A stretch of 11,331 nucleotides of DNA from Desulfobacteraceae bacterium (GCA_030642865.1 DAOWMW010000017.1:1-11331), one strand, 5' to 3'; numbered from the stretch's first letter, positions 1 to 6,676 are shown. Translations and numbers: made by a program. The notes: generated by a model from the sequence alone, not told the origin.

Positions 1-151
1 TCGAAAATAAATTGGCAATTTTAAGTGTTGAGGCGCCTGCCTGACAAGGCGTGAAAACGCAGGAATATCAAGATATTTATACGTTTTCGTAACGCAGTCA
101 GGCAGGATGGATCGACGCTTAAAATGTTAAGTTATTTTTGATCGAGTTCTT
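1..151 (+). repeat. Imperfect palindromic repeat element, copy 1
   Basis: First of two near-identical copies (bases 4-139 match 164-299 with five differences, all transitions). The copy folds on itself almost end to end. Bases 4-31 pair with 112-139, 36-45 pair perfectly with 97-106, 53-59 pair with 82-88, and 64-68 with 73-77 around a four-base loop. Several pairs in the outer stem are G-T (29/114, 26/117, 15/127, 14/128), which are stable only if the plus strand is the RNA. It lies beyond the 3' end of the minus-strand transporter cluster. The left boundary may extend outside the window. It could be a REP/MITE-like mobile palindrome, a structured RNA or a bidirectional transcription end; I do not recognise a named family. 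Confidence 0.8.
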
Positions 152-310
152 AGGGTTCGCCAAAAAATAAATTGGCAATTTTAAGTGTTGAGGCGCCTGC
201 CTGGCAAGGCGCGAAAGCGTAGGAATATCAGGATATTTATACGTTTTCGTAACGCAGTCAGGCAGGATGGATCGACGCTTAAAATGTTAAGTTATTTTTT
301 GGCGAGCCCT
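152..310 (+). repeat. Imperfect palindromic repeat element, copy 2
   Basis: Second copy, offset by exactly 160 bases from copy 1. Its terminal inverted repeat is longer, because the flanks AGGGTTCGCC (152-161) and GGCGAGCCCT (301-310) also pair with one mismatch, giving arms of about 40 bp. Differences from copy 1 fall at 204, 212, 217, 220 and 231. Those at 204 and 217 change A-U pairs into G-U pairs, the one at 220 creates a T-A pair with 241, and 231 is in the apical loop. No reading frame is visible in it. Confidence 0.8.
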
Positions 311-313
311 TAA

Positions 314-463
314 TTAACATTTTGCAAATATACCTAAAATCAGCATAACAATTGTCAGTAAAAAAAATATTTTTCTTTCAGTCTTTTTGCTGAAATACAT
401 TTTTCCGTTTTTGTAGAAAAAGCTTTTTTTTCTTTGGGTAATATTTTTATTTTCAGCTTGCAT
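314..463 (-). CDS. Small single-span membrane protein (49 aa), hypothetical
   Basis: A short open frame on the minus strand starts at ATG 463-461 and stops at TAA 316-314. The N-terminal 30 residues are polar and rich in Lys/Arg (it begins MQAENKNITQRKK). The C-terminal part, about residues 31-47, is a hydrophobic helix of the form IFFLLTIVMLILGIFA, ending in KC. The layout suggests one membrane span with a basic cytoplasmic face. An AAAGG ribosome-binding-like sequence sits about 10 bases before the ATG, and the gene starts 40 bases after the transporter stop in the same direction. That makes a small accessory subunit or regulator of the transporter conceivable. No family is recognised. A chance frame in AT-rich DNA remains possible. 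Confidence 0.5.
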   Translation of the reverse strand: MQAENKNITQRKKSFFYKNGKMYFSKKTERKIFFLLTIVMLILGIFAKC

Positions 464-502
464 AATTAAAGTGCCTTTATTCTATAAATCAATTTGAGCT
501 GC

Positions 503-2356
503 TTAAAAAACAGGAAGCCCTCCAAAACCTCTGAAGACCCAGTACACCAGCGTAATGAGCAGGAGAACTATATTTGCCGCGAACCATATTGGAATTCCTA
601 CTCTGAGATAGTCTTTAGGCTCAAGGTAACCGCTTGCATAAACAATGGCATTAGGCGGAGTTCCGATGATCAAACAATAGGCAAATGAAGAAGCTATTGC
701 AGTGGACATGGCCATAAAGGGGAGATAGGTTGATCCAGGATGAACAAGACCGGCCATGTTTAATGCTATGGGTCCAACTGCAGCAGCAGCAGGTCCGTCA
801 GCCATCAAATTGGTCATTATCGCCGTAAGACCGTTGGATATCCCCATGAGAGGGAGACCGGAATCCAGCCCCAGGGGAGCAAGTGTGTCTATCACGCTTC
901 TTGCAAGCCAGTAAGCGGCGCCTGTGCTGTCAAGGGTTCTACCAAAAATTATTGCGCCGGCATAGAGCCATACCACGCCCCAGTCCACCTTTTCCTGATA
1001 ATCTCTCCAGTTTACTACCCCTGTCAGAATATAAGCGATGGCTCCTGCAACTGCAATTACTCCAATTCCTAAACGGACAGGATATATTCCGAGCTGAAAA
1101 AATATTTTTTCAGTGAACCACCCGAAAATCATAATAAGAAAAATAATTAGCGCCCAGATCTGTTTGCTGTTCCATTTGCCCATGCGGCCAATTTCTGTTT
1201 GGAGCTGCTCCATGGCAGGGGCAAGAGAGATAATTTTTGGTTTAAATCTTAAGTTAACAATGACCCAGCCCACAGGAATCATAATTATAACAAAGGGGAA
1301 ACAGTAAGTCACCCATTGAAAATAACCTATATCAAAGCCGAACATATCAGTTAAATAGGTCATCATAATTACGTTCCTTGCCCCGCCGGAAGGAGCACCG
1401 GGGCCGCCCAGATTGCATGCCATGGCAATAGCTATCATCAGCATTTTGGCAAGCTCCAAATCTTCAGGAATTTCATCTGTAAGGCTGTTTTGATAAAGAA
1501 GCATTCCAATGGGAAGAAACATTGCAGCCAGTGCATGATCAGAAATAAAAGCAGCAAGAGGCGAGATGATAACGAAAAATATCAGAGTAATCCATTTTAC
1601 ATTAGGAACCGCAAGCTTTTTAAACATCATCAGGCATACACGTTTATCCACTCCGGTTTTGACGAAAGCCGCCGCAAACATGAGGCTCCCCATAATAAAC
1701 CAGCATGCGTCACTCCAGTAGAGCATGGCTACATCTTTTCTGGAGGTGACCCCTGTGAAAACCAGAATCAGTCCTATACAGAAAGCCACACCAGGAAGGG
1801 GTATACATTCAGTCAAAAAGCATAAAACAACAAAGACCCCCATTGCTATAGCCACCTTTATTTGCCAGGCACCCTTGTCAGCGGCTTCTTTCTCTTTTCC
1901 TGTTAATTCTTCATATTTAAGCCCATCCCTCCTGTATTCCATTGATTTTTGCATTATCTCTGCAAAAGATTGATCAGACAGGTTGTCTTGCACATATGCC
2001 ATAGCTTTTTCAAAATTGGTTTTATCTGCCTGAATCTTATATTTTTCACACCACTTTAAGCTCCGTTTTAAAAATCTGTCCCTGGTTAATGCGCCCATAC
2101 GCATGTTACGTTCCATAATCTGGGCTGTTATAAGCTGCCACTGGGACACATCAGACATTTTCTGATTAAACAGTTCCTGTGTAATAAGTTTTATAACTGC
2201 ATTGGGGCCGACTTTGTATTCTGTACCAACATCTTTCATCCCATTTGAGGTTGGGATCGAGAGTAAAACGATTAAAAGAACAACCGGAATTATAAAGAGC
2301 TTCCAGTCCACATATTTATCATATCCTGTAACTTTTTTCTTTTCTGCCACTGCCAT
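503..2356 (-). CDS. SLC13/DASS-family anion transporter, atypical
   Basis: Polytopic inner-membrane protein of 617 residues, longer than the 450-500 usual for bacterial DASS carriers, which use sodium to import dicarboxylates, sulfate or similar anions. The family signature is clear near the C-terminus (IGTPPNAIVYASGY, residues 564-577), and ISDHALAAMFLPIG (271-284) occupies the place of the first Ser-Asn-Thr site. Odd points: both Ser-Asn-Thr motifs appear changed (SDH at 272-274, ADG at 519-521), and the first GTPPN-like loop reads SGGARN. A charged soluble segment, about residues 40-165, lies between the first membrane helix (19-36) and the second (166-186). The start is supported by AAAGGAGA nine bases upstream of ATG. 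It lies 169 bases after the REC-CBS gene in the same direction, so the upstream kinase system probably controls it. The substrate cannot be read from sequence; a C4-dicarboxylate or sulfonate/sulfate is a guess. Confidence 0.88.
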   Translation of the reverse strand: MAVAEKKKVTGYDKYVDWKLFIIPVVLLIVLLSIPTSNGMKDVGTEYKVGPNAVIKLITQELFNQKMSDVSQWQLITAQIMERNMRMGALTRDRFLKRSLKWCEKYKIQADKTNFEKAMAYVQDNLSDQSFAEIMQKSMEYRRDGLKYEELTGKEKEAADKGAWQIKVAIAMGVFVVLCFLTECIPLPGVAFCIGLILVFTGVTSRKDVAMLYWSDACWFIMGSLMFAAAFVKTGVDKRVCLMMFKKLAVPNVKWITLIFFVIISPLAAFISDHALAAMFLPIGMLLYQNSLTDEIPEDLELAKMLMIAIAMACNLGGPGAPSGGARNVIMMTYLTDMFGFDIGYFQWVTYCFPFVIIMIPVGWVIVNLRFKPKIISLAPAMEQLQTEIGRMGKWNSKQIWALIIFLIMIFGWFTEKIFFQLGIYPVRLGIGVIAVAGAIAYILTGVVNWRDYQEKVDWGVVWLYAGAIIFGRTLDSTGAAYWLARSVIDTLAPLGLDSGLPLMGISNGLTAIMTNLMADGPAAAAVGPIALNMAGLVHPGSTYLPFMAMSTAIASSFAYCLIIGTPPNAIVYASGYLEPKDYLRVGIPIWFAANIVLLLITLVYWVFRGFGGLPVF

Positions 2357-2365
2357 ATTCTAATA

Positions 2366-2373
2366 TCTCCTTT
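2366..2373 (-). promoter_or_regulatory. Ribosome-binding site of the DASS gene
   Basis: On the minus strand the sequence reads AAAGGAGA, nine bases before the ATG at 2356. This is a strong Shine-Dalgarno match and fixes the long N-terminus of the transporter. Confidence 0.75.
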
Positions 2374-2426
2374 AAAAATTCGGTTGACACTTCACGGTTG
2401 ATTAAAAAAGAGATTATTTTAAAAAA

Positions 2427-2456
2427 ATCATAACCTTTTTAACTGCGAATTGTTAC
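2427..2456 (-). promoter_or_regulatory. Possible sigma-70 promoter for the DASS gene
   Basis: On the minus strand GTAACA (2456-2451) and TATGAT (2432-2427) are separated by 18 bases, four and five matches to the -35 and -10 consensus. This would start transcription near 2420 and give a leader of about 64 bases. It would allow the transporter to be expressed apart from the kinase genes. The AT-rich context makes chance matches likely. Confidence 0.3.
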
Positions 2457-2525
2457 CTGTCAGTAATGGGTATTTTCCATAGCAGGTCGGTGCTTATATA
2501 TTTCTACGCGTATATATAAAACAGT

Positions 2526-3428
2526 CTATAAAATGATATTTGCCATTTCAAAAAAAAGTTCCTGTTCCCGAACCACGCCGACCACCATTTCACCACTGGT
2601 AATAATCACTCTTCTGACATTCTGGGTGTACATGAAATCAGCTACTTCCATGAGATTAGTATTTTCATCCATGCTTGGTGGAGACTCTGACATAATATCT
2701 TTTACTTTTTTTTTTGCCAGATTTTTAACCTGAGCAGTAAAAAGCCCCGTCCAGAACATATGGGAGTACTGCATGCTGTCGGCTGTGGATGGTTTAGGCA
2801 TTTTAAGATAATCGGGTCTCATCCCCTCCATCATATCAGTCAAACTGACAACACCGATTATTTTTTTATTATTATCCATTACCAAAAGGGAACGATGTCC
2901 GGTTTCCATAACTTTGCTGCTTACCCTGAGAGCTCCATAGGTCATTAACAGTTCTTCAAAAGCATCTTTTATACTGCTCTCACTGTCAATTACTGTGTAG
3001 TCTTCAAGATGAATCAAAATATCACCGGCTTTTTTTTCTTTTGCCTTTTCTTTTTCTTTGCCGCTCATATACGCGTCGGTAATTTTTAAAGACAACAGAT
3101 TAATATCACACGGTTTATTCAGATAATCATAAGCTCCCAGGGCAAGTGTCTCTTTGGCTGAATCTCTCCCTCCGTGGCCGGTTAACATAATAACTTTTGT
3201 GTTGGGACTGATTTTTTTTATTTCCATCAAGGCTTCACGACCGTCCATTCCCGGCATTTTTATATCAAGGACAACAACGTCATGCTTTGATTTTTTTAAA
3301 ATTTTGAGTGCTTCTTCTCCTGAATCGGCCATGGTTGTTTCATAGCCTTTTCTGCTCAATATTTTAGAAGTTGTAGCACGAAATTGTTTTTCGTCATCAA
3401 CCATCAAGACACGTATCTTCTCAACCAT
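2526..3428 (-). CDS. Response regulator: receiver domain fused to a CBS pair
   Basis: Cytoplasmic protein of 300 residues. The receiver domain, about residues 4-120, has all key residues: acidic D11-D12, phospho-acceptor D55 in VVVLDIKMPG, T83 and K105 (LNKP). A Lys/Glu-rich linker (122-134) leads to two CBS motifs, about 136-200 (with LLVMDNNKKIIGVVSLTDM) and 241-298 (DIMSESP to VVGVVREQEL). CBS pairs usually bind adenine nucleotides or related ligands and gate attached or partner proteins. There is no DNA-binding, AAA+, GGDEF or other classical output domain. Its position between the kinase/receiver genes and the transporter suggests that phosphorylation and nucleotide state together tune a partner, perhaps the carrier; this is inference. 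ATG is preceded by TAAAGGA seven bases upstream. Confidence 0.9.
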   Translation of the reverse strand: MVEKIRVLMVDDEKQFRATTSKILSRKGYETTMADSGEEALKILKKSKHDVVVLDIKMPGMDGREALMEIKKISPNTKVIMLTGHGGRDSAKETLALGAYDYLNKPCDINLLSLKITDAYMSGKEKEKAKEKKAGDILIHLEDYTVIDSESSIKDAFEELLMTYGALRVSSKVMETGHRSLLVMDNNKKIIGVVSLTDMMEGMRPDYLKMPKPSTADSMQYSHMFWTGLFTAQVKNLAKKKVKDIMSESPPSMDENTNLMEVADFMYTQNVRRVIITSGEMVVGVVREQELFFEMANIIL

Positions 3429-3452
3429 TTTTTTTTCCTTTAACTTAAAGGG

Positions 3453-3483
3453 TTAAAAAAATAATAGAGCAAATTTTTTGCTC
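3453..3483 (-). terminator. Possible intrinsic terminator or attenuator between receiver genes
   Basis: On the minus strand GAGCAAA, a three-base loop and TTTGCTC (3483-3467) form a perfect seven-pair stem. A T-rich tail with an unbroken T-run follows. It sits after the stop of the CheY-like gene and before the REC-CBS gene, so it may reduce read-through within the cluster. The stem is short and only modestly GC-rich. Confidence 0.45.
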
Positions 3484-3499
3484 AAAATTTATTTTGCAC

Positions 3500-3946
3500 C
3501 TATAAGCCCTTGATTATTTGCCGCGGGGACTTCATTATTCTTTTAGCCTGCGCCATTCGAATTTTTTCTTCAAGCCTCTTCCTTTTTTCAAAAGCCTCTT
3601 CTGATTTTTCTATAAGTTCTTTTATGTCCGCAGGTTTCATTAAATAATCGATTGCCCCAGATCTTAAACCGTCCACCGCCGATTCCACAGTTGCATGCCC
3701 TGTCAGCATAATAACCTCAACAAGAGGAAAATGTTTTTTAATCTTCTTTAAGGTTTCCATTCCGTCCATTTCAGGCATTTTAACATCCAGAATAACAACA
3801 TGGATATTCTGTTTTTTCAGCTTTTCCAAAGCTTCGGCTCCGCTGGATGCGGTAAAAACTTCATACCCTTTTTTAGACAATAATTTTTTTGTTGTTAAAA
3901 GGAATCTCTCCTCATCATCCACCAGCATTATTTTTAAAATTTCCAT
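3500..3946 (-). CDS. CheY-like single-domain response regulator
   Basis: Cytoplasmic protein of 148 residues made of one receiver domain (about 4-118). Its conserved acidic pair is D10-D11, the phospho-acceptor is D54 in VVILDVKMPEM, and the switch residues are T82 and K104 (LMKP). A basic, helical, coiled-coil-like tail of about 30 residues (EKRKRLEEKIRMAQAKR) follows instead of an effector domain. It probably receives phosphate from the kinase encoded 184 bases upstream and passes it on or acts by protein contact. The receiver is closely similar to that of the neighbouring REC-CBS protein, suggesting duplication. ATG is preceded by TAAGGGG at normal distance. Confidence 0.9.
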   Translation of the reverse strand: MEILKIMLVDDEERFLLTTKKLLSKKGYEVFTASSGAEALEKLKKQNIHVVILDVKMPEMDGMETLKKIKKHFPLVEVIMLTGHATVESAVDGLRSGAIDYLMKPADIKELIEKSEEAFEKRKRLEEKIRMAQAKRIMKSPRQIIKGL

Positions 3947-4060
3947 ATTTTATCCCCTTAATTCTTAATAAATGTCAGTAGTGTTTATACAAATCTGCAC
4001 ATAAGCATGAAGACCTCTTTCACACTTCCAAATCCTCAAATTTCAAAAAAACCTCCAGCG

Positions 4061-4095
4061 CTGACAACTGACAACTGATAACTGACTCCTGCAAC
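4061..4095. repeat. Heptamer tandem repeat (CTGACAA type)
   Basis: Five consecutive seven-base units starting with CTG: CTGACAA, CTGACAA, CTGATAA, CTGACTC, CTGCAAC. They lie in the 184-base gap between kinase stop and receiver start. The seven-base period and degeneration toward one end resemble the short tandemly repeated repetitive sequences described in cyanobacteria and other bacteria. No function can be assigned. Confidence 0.6.
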
Positions 4096-4109
4096 TTCAT
4101 CTTTGGGTT

Positions 4110-4122
4110 GCGGGGACCCCGC
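4110..4122. repeat. Short GC-rich palindrome after the kinase gene
   Basis: GCGGGGACCCCGC is a perfect palindrome around a central A, eight bases beyond the kinase stop codon. It stands out in AT-rich DNA. The loop is too short for a full stem and no T-run follows on the minus strand, so it is not a clear terminator; it may mark a processing or pause site. Confidence 0.4.
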
Positions 4123-4130
4123 TTTAGATA

Positions 4131-5816
4131 CTATGTTGCAGCAGGGAGAGTAATCGTAAAAGTTGCGCCAACACCCTTTTTACTCTCAACTTCCATAATA
4201 CCGCCCATTTTATCTATAATTCCAAAACATACAGAAAGTCCCAGACCCGTTCCTTTTCCAACCGGTTTTGTTGTAAAAAATGGCGAGAATATTTTTTTAA
4301 GATTCTCTTCGTCTATTCCCACCCCATTGTCCCTTACCTGTATTTTCATTTTACCGTTATCGTCGGATTCAGCCTTTATAAATAACTCACCACCCTGAAC
4401 TCCATGTTTTTCAACCATTGAATACATAGCGTTATTTAAAAGATTAAGAAGAACCTGCTGAAGCTGTGCCGGATCTCCTTTGATGGGAGGAAGTCTATTT
4501 TCTATTTCCTGGTGTATGGCTATGCCGTTATCATTCGCAGCATTTGTCACCATGTTGACGATTTCAGGGATAAAATCCTGTGCATCCAATTTCGCGTCCA
4601 AAATATCTTTTTGTCTTCCGAATTTTAAAATAGCTTGAGTTATCGTTGAACAGCGTCCTATTTGAACTTCTATCTGTTTCATGGAATCTTCCAGTTCTTT
4701 CAGATTTTCAGATTCCGGCAGCTGACCGTTTTCTTTAAAATCAGATAAGATCATCTCCATAAGGGACTGTTCGCTTTTCATTACCTGTAAGGGATTATTA
4801 ATCTCATGAGCAAATCCGGTTGCCATCTCACCAAGCTCTGCGAGTCTGCTGGCTCCGATGAGCTGCTGGTTTATATTCTCTTTTTCCAAATCAACCCGTT
4901 CCAGACGCCTTACAATTCTAGTGGTCAGATAAAAAGCAACAGCTGTTATAATGACTCCTCCTATGACCAGTATGGTAATTATGAGGTAAAGAGCTGCGTT
5001 GAATGCACTAAAAGCATCTGCTTTTTCCTGTCTTGCCACCAGAAGCCAGTTTTTATTCTTCAGCCAGGTGGTTGAATAAACAAATTTTCTTCCGGTAAAG
5101 TCTTTTTTGATAAATGATTTAATACCGCTGTACTTTTCAATATGGTCTATATTATCCAAAGGTTTGTCCATGAGATTTCCGCCTGAGCGGCACGCTGTCT
5201 GGAGAATTCCTTTAGTATTTAAAAGATATGCTTCACCTGTTTTGCCTATACGAACCTTTTCAACCAGTTTATTAAATATATGAGAATCAATAGAAGCTCT
5301 AATTATCCATTTTTCACCGTCAACTGTGTTTGTCATTGCAATAATAAAATGCGGCACCTGTCTGTATCCTAAAAAAATATCGCTGATATAATAATTTCGA
5401 TTAATGACTTCCTTGAACCAGAAAGCATCTTTATAGCTTTTTCCTTTCAGTCTGTACGGGCCTTGATAAGCCACATGCAGACCCTCTCCATTAAAAATTC
5501 CAAGGTCTGCAAAAGCATCTGACTTTTTCTGCAGGTCTAATAAAATTTTGCTTAGTTTTTCAGGTTGAACCAGCTCCGCAGGGCTGTATGAATTCATTAC
5601 AAATTCAAGATCCGACTTTCTTTCATCCATAAAAGACTCAATCATGTGGCGATGGTCTTCCACAATTCTTTTGATATTGTCAATGCTGGTAGTTTGAATG
5701 GATGTTGTAAAGTAATAGTACCCAATTCCGAGTATTAATATAAAAGGGATTCCCGGAGTCAGAATTATTGCCTTGAGTATGGTTTTTCCAATGCTTTTAT
5801 AATAATCGTTTTTCAT
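4131..5816 (-). CDS. Membrane sensor histidine kinase with periplasmic double-Cache-like domain
   Basis: Numbered from ATG 5816, the protein has 561 residues. A membrane helix (about 15-37) is followed by a periplasmic sensor region (about 40-272). Its motifs YKDAFWFKEV (about 128-137) and GYRQVPHFIIAM (about 150-161) are typical of double-Cache domains that bind small organic ligands. A second helix lies at 275-299, with no obvious separate HAMP. HisKA follows with H337 in GFAHEINNPLQVM. The ATPase has an N-box (LLNLLNNA), a G1 box (DNGVGID), an F-box (FSPFFTTK) and a G2 box (GKGTGLGLS). The overall layout resembles DctB. An in-frame ATG at 5837 would add seven residues, but only 5816 has an AAGAG-like site nine bases upstream. 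It heads the minus-strand cluster and probably phosphorylates the adjacent receivers. Confidence 0.92.
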   Translation of the reverse strand: MKNDYYKSIGKTILKAIILTPGIPFILILGIGYYYFTTSIQTTSIDNIKRIVEDHRHMIESFMDERKSDLEFVMNSYSPAELVQPEKLSKILLDLQKKSDAFADLGIFNGEGLHVAYQGPYRLKGKSYKDAFWFKEVINRNYYISDIFLGYRQVPHFIIAMTNTVDGEKWIIRASIDSHIFNKLVEKVRIGKTGEAYLLNTKGILQTACRSGGNLMDKPLDNIDHIEKYSGIKSFIKKDFTGRKFVYSTTWLKNKNWLLVARQEKADAFSAFNAALYLIITILVIGGVIITAVAFYLTTRIVRRLERVDLEKENINQQLIGASRLAELGEMATGFAHEINNPLQVMKSEQSLMEMILSDFKENGQLPESENLKELEDSMKQIEVQIGRCSTITQAILKFGRQKDILDAKLDAQDFIPEIVNMVTNAANDNGIAIHQEIENRLPPIKGDPAQLQQVLLNLLNNAMYSMVEKHGVQGGELFIKAESDDNGKMKIQVRDNGVGIDEENLKKIFSPFFTTKPVGKGTGLGLSVCFGIIDKMGGIMEVESKKGVGATFTITLPAAT

Positions 5817-5861
5817 GTTGAACATCTCTTGACACATTAAATGTATAATTAAAAAATCAGT

Positions 5862-5884
5862 AATAACTAATATTATTAGTTATT
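5862..5884. promoter_or_regulatory. Perfect 10-bp inverted repeat, candidate operator of the kinase gene
   Basis: AATAACTAAT and ATTAGTTATT are exact inverted copies around a three-base centre, 46 bases upstream of the preferred kinase start. The location fits an operator that overlaps the promoter region. It is wholly A/T apart from one G-C pair per arm, so chance is possible. Confidence 0.35.
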
Positions 5885-5941
5885 ATTAGATACCAATGGG
5901 AGCAACCTTCATGCCAAAAAGCAGTTAAACAATATATGCAA

Positions 5942-5968
5942 ATAACTTCTTTAAATTAAAGAAGTTAT
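5942..5968. promoter_or_regulatory. Perfect 27-base palindrome, candidate binding site
   Basis: ATAACTTCTTTAA and its exact inverse complement flank a single A. This is a 13-bp arm with no mismatch, about 126 bases upstream of the kinase start. No T-run follows on either side, which argues against a terminator. A dimeric regulator site or a cruciform is possible. Confidence 0.4.
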
Positions 5969-6231
5969 GCCAGTTAACTTTTCATCAAAAACAAAAAACA
6001 TAAAAGACTGTGTCGATTTTTTTTATATTGTGTAAAAAAATATGAATATTTTTTTAGACTGAAAGGAAATCAACTCTTTTTGTAACTACTCAGCTACACT
6101 GATTCAGTCTATTGCAACAGGTATGATTTGATTAAAATTTTAAAATTGTGTAAATGTATTTAAGAGCGTTAAAAAAAAACCCATCAGAGCTGAACCTTAT
6201 TATATCATTTTCTGGCATACCATTGAGTCAA

Positions 6232-6433
6232 TTCAACCTGTGCGGTTAGCCATTAGCGGTTAGCCGTTAGCCTAAAAAAAAGTGGAAATGAGAGATTTTA
6301 AAAAACTTGTAATAGCAAAACATCCTGTGATCATTTTGGTTAATAACTAACTGATAGAGGCTAACCGCACATCTTGAACAATTTTATCAAAAAGCTAATC
6401 GCTAATGGCTAAAAGCTAACCGCACAGGTCGAA
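6232..6433. repeat. Element bounded by inverted heptamer repeats (GCGGTTA/GCTAACC type)
   Basis: The left arm contains seven-base units GCGGTTA, GCCATTA, GCGGTTA, GCCGTTA, GCCTAAA (6242-6276). The right arm contains GCTAATC, GCTAATG, GCTAAAA, GCTAACC, GCACAGG (6394-6428). The outer 19 bases (6232-6250 and 6415-6433) are inverted copies with one mismatch, and an extra GGCTAACCGCAC unit lies at 6359-6370. The unit order differs by one heptamer between arms, as expected from slippage. No reading frame is present. The element looks like a non-coding mobile or recombination-prone repeat. Confidence 0.7.
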
Positions 6434-6448
6434 ATCTTCATATGATGG

Positions 6449-6563
6449 CCTATAATAGACCTTAAGATAATGATTTTGGGAAGGCCAGAGGGAGGAATGC
6501 GTATTATAATACTCCGACGACCGATAACGCACCCAAAACCTTTATCTTAAGGTCTATAACAGG
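6449..6563. mobile_element. MITE-like element with 32-bp terminal inverted repeats
   Basis: The ends 6449-6480 and 6532-6563 are inverted copies matching at 28 of 32 positions, sharing the core ATAGACCTTAAGATAA. The 51-base interior holds the palindrome GTATTATAATAC and further pairing TGCGT/ACGCA, so the whole can extrude as a cruciform. No transposase and no clear target-site duplication are seen. The core of the end recurs at 6794 in front of cooC. It could also be a regulatory double site. Confidence 0.65.
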
Positions 6564-6644
6564 TTCTTTCTTTACGACCTCTTATAATCAGATTGTAGAT
6601 ATTGGCTGAATAGTTACGATATTTTTTTGTTCAGTATGACAATT

Positions 6645-6676
6645 TTGGGCAGTTTTTTAATAAGTTCGGGTATAAT
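6645..6676 (+). promoter_or_regulatory. Possible promoter of the cooC-helicase pair
   Basis: A perfect TATAAT box lies at 6671-6676, about 140 bases before the cooC start. The best upstream -35-like sequence, TTGGGC at 6645-6650, is weak and 20 bases away, so the match rests mainly on the -10. Transcription from here would cross the 13-base repeat copy at 6794. Confidence 0.35.

Larger units (their letters stand above)
5817..6231. other. AT-rich intergenic region upstream of the kinase gene
   Basis: No convincing gene is visible on either strand; only very short frames occur. The part nearest the kinase should hold its promoter. A TATACA-like -10 occurs on the minus strand near 5842-5847, but no good -35 pairs with it. 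Two short perfect palindromes lie within and are listed separately. Confidence 0.5.

Noticed and set aside
1..310. CRISPR array
   Set aside because: Only two copies, each about 140 bases and self-complementary, with a 20-base gap; CRISPR repeats are 23-47 bases with similar-sized spacers.
461..478. Sigma-54 promoter (GGCAC with downstream TGC) on the minus strand
   Set aside because: Spacing between the GG and GC dinucleotides is 12 bases where the consensus requires 10.
1490..1825. 111-codon plus-strand frame opposite the transporter gene
   Set aside because: Shadow of the DASS coding sequence; no recognisable protein features.
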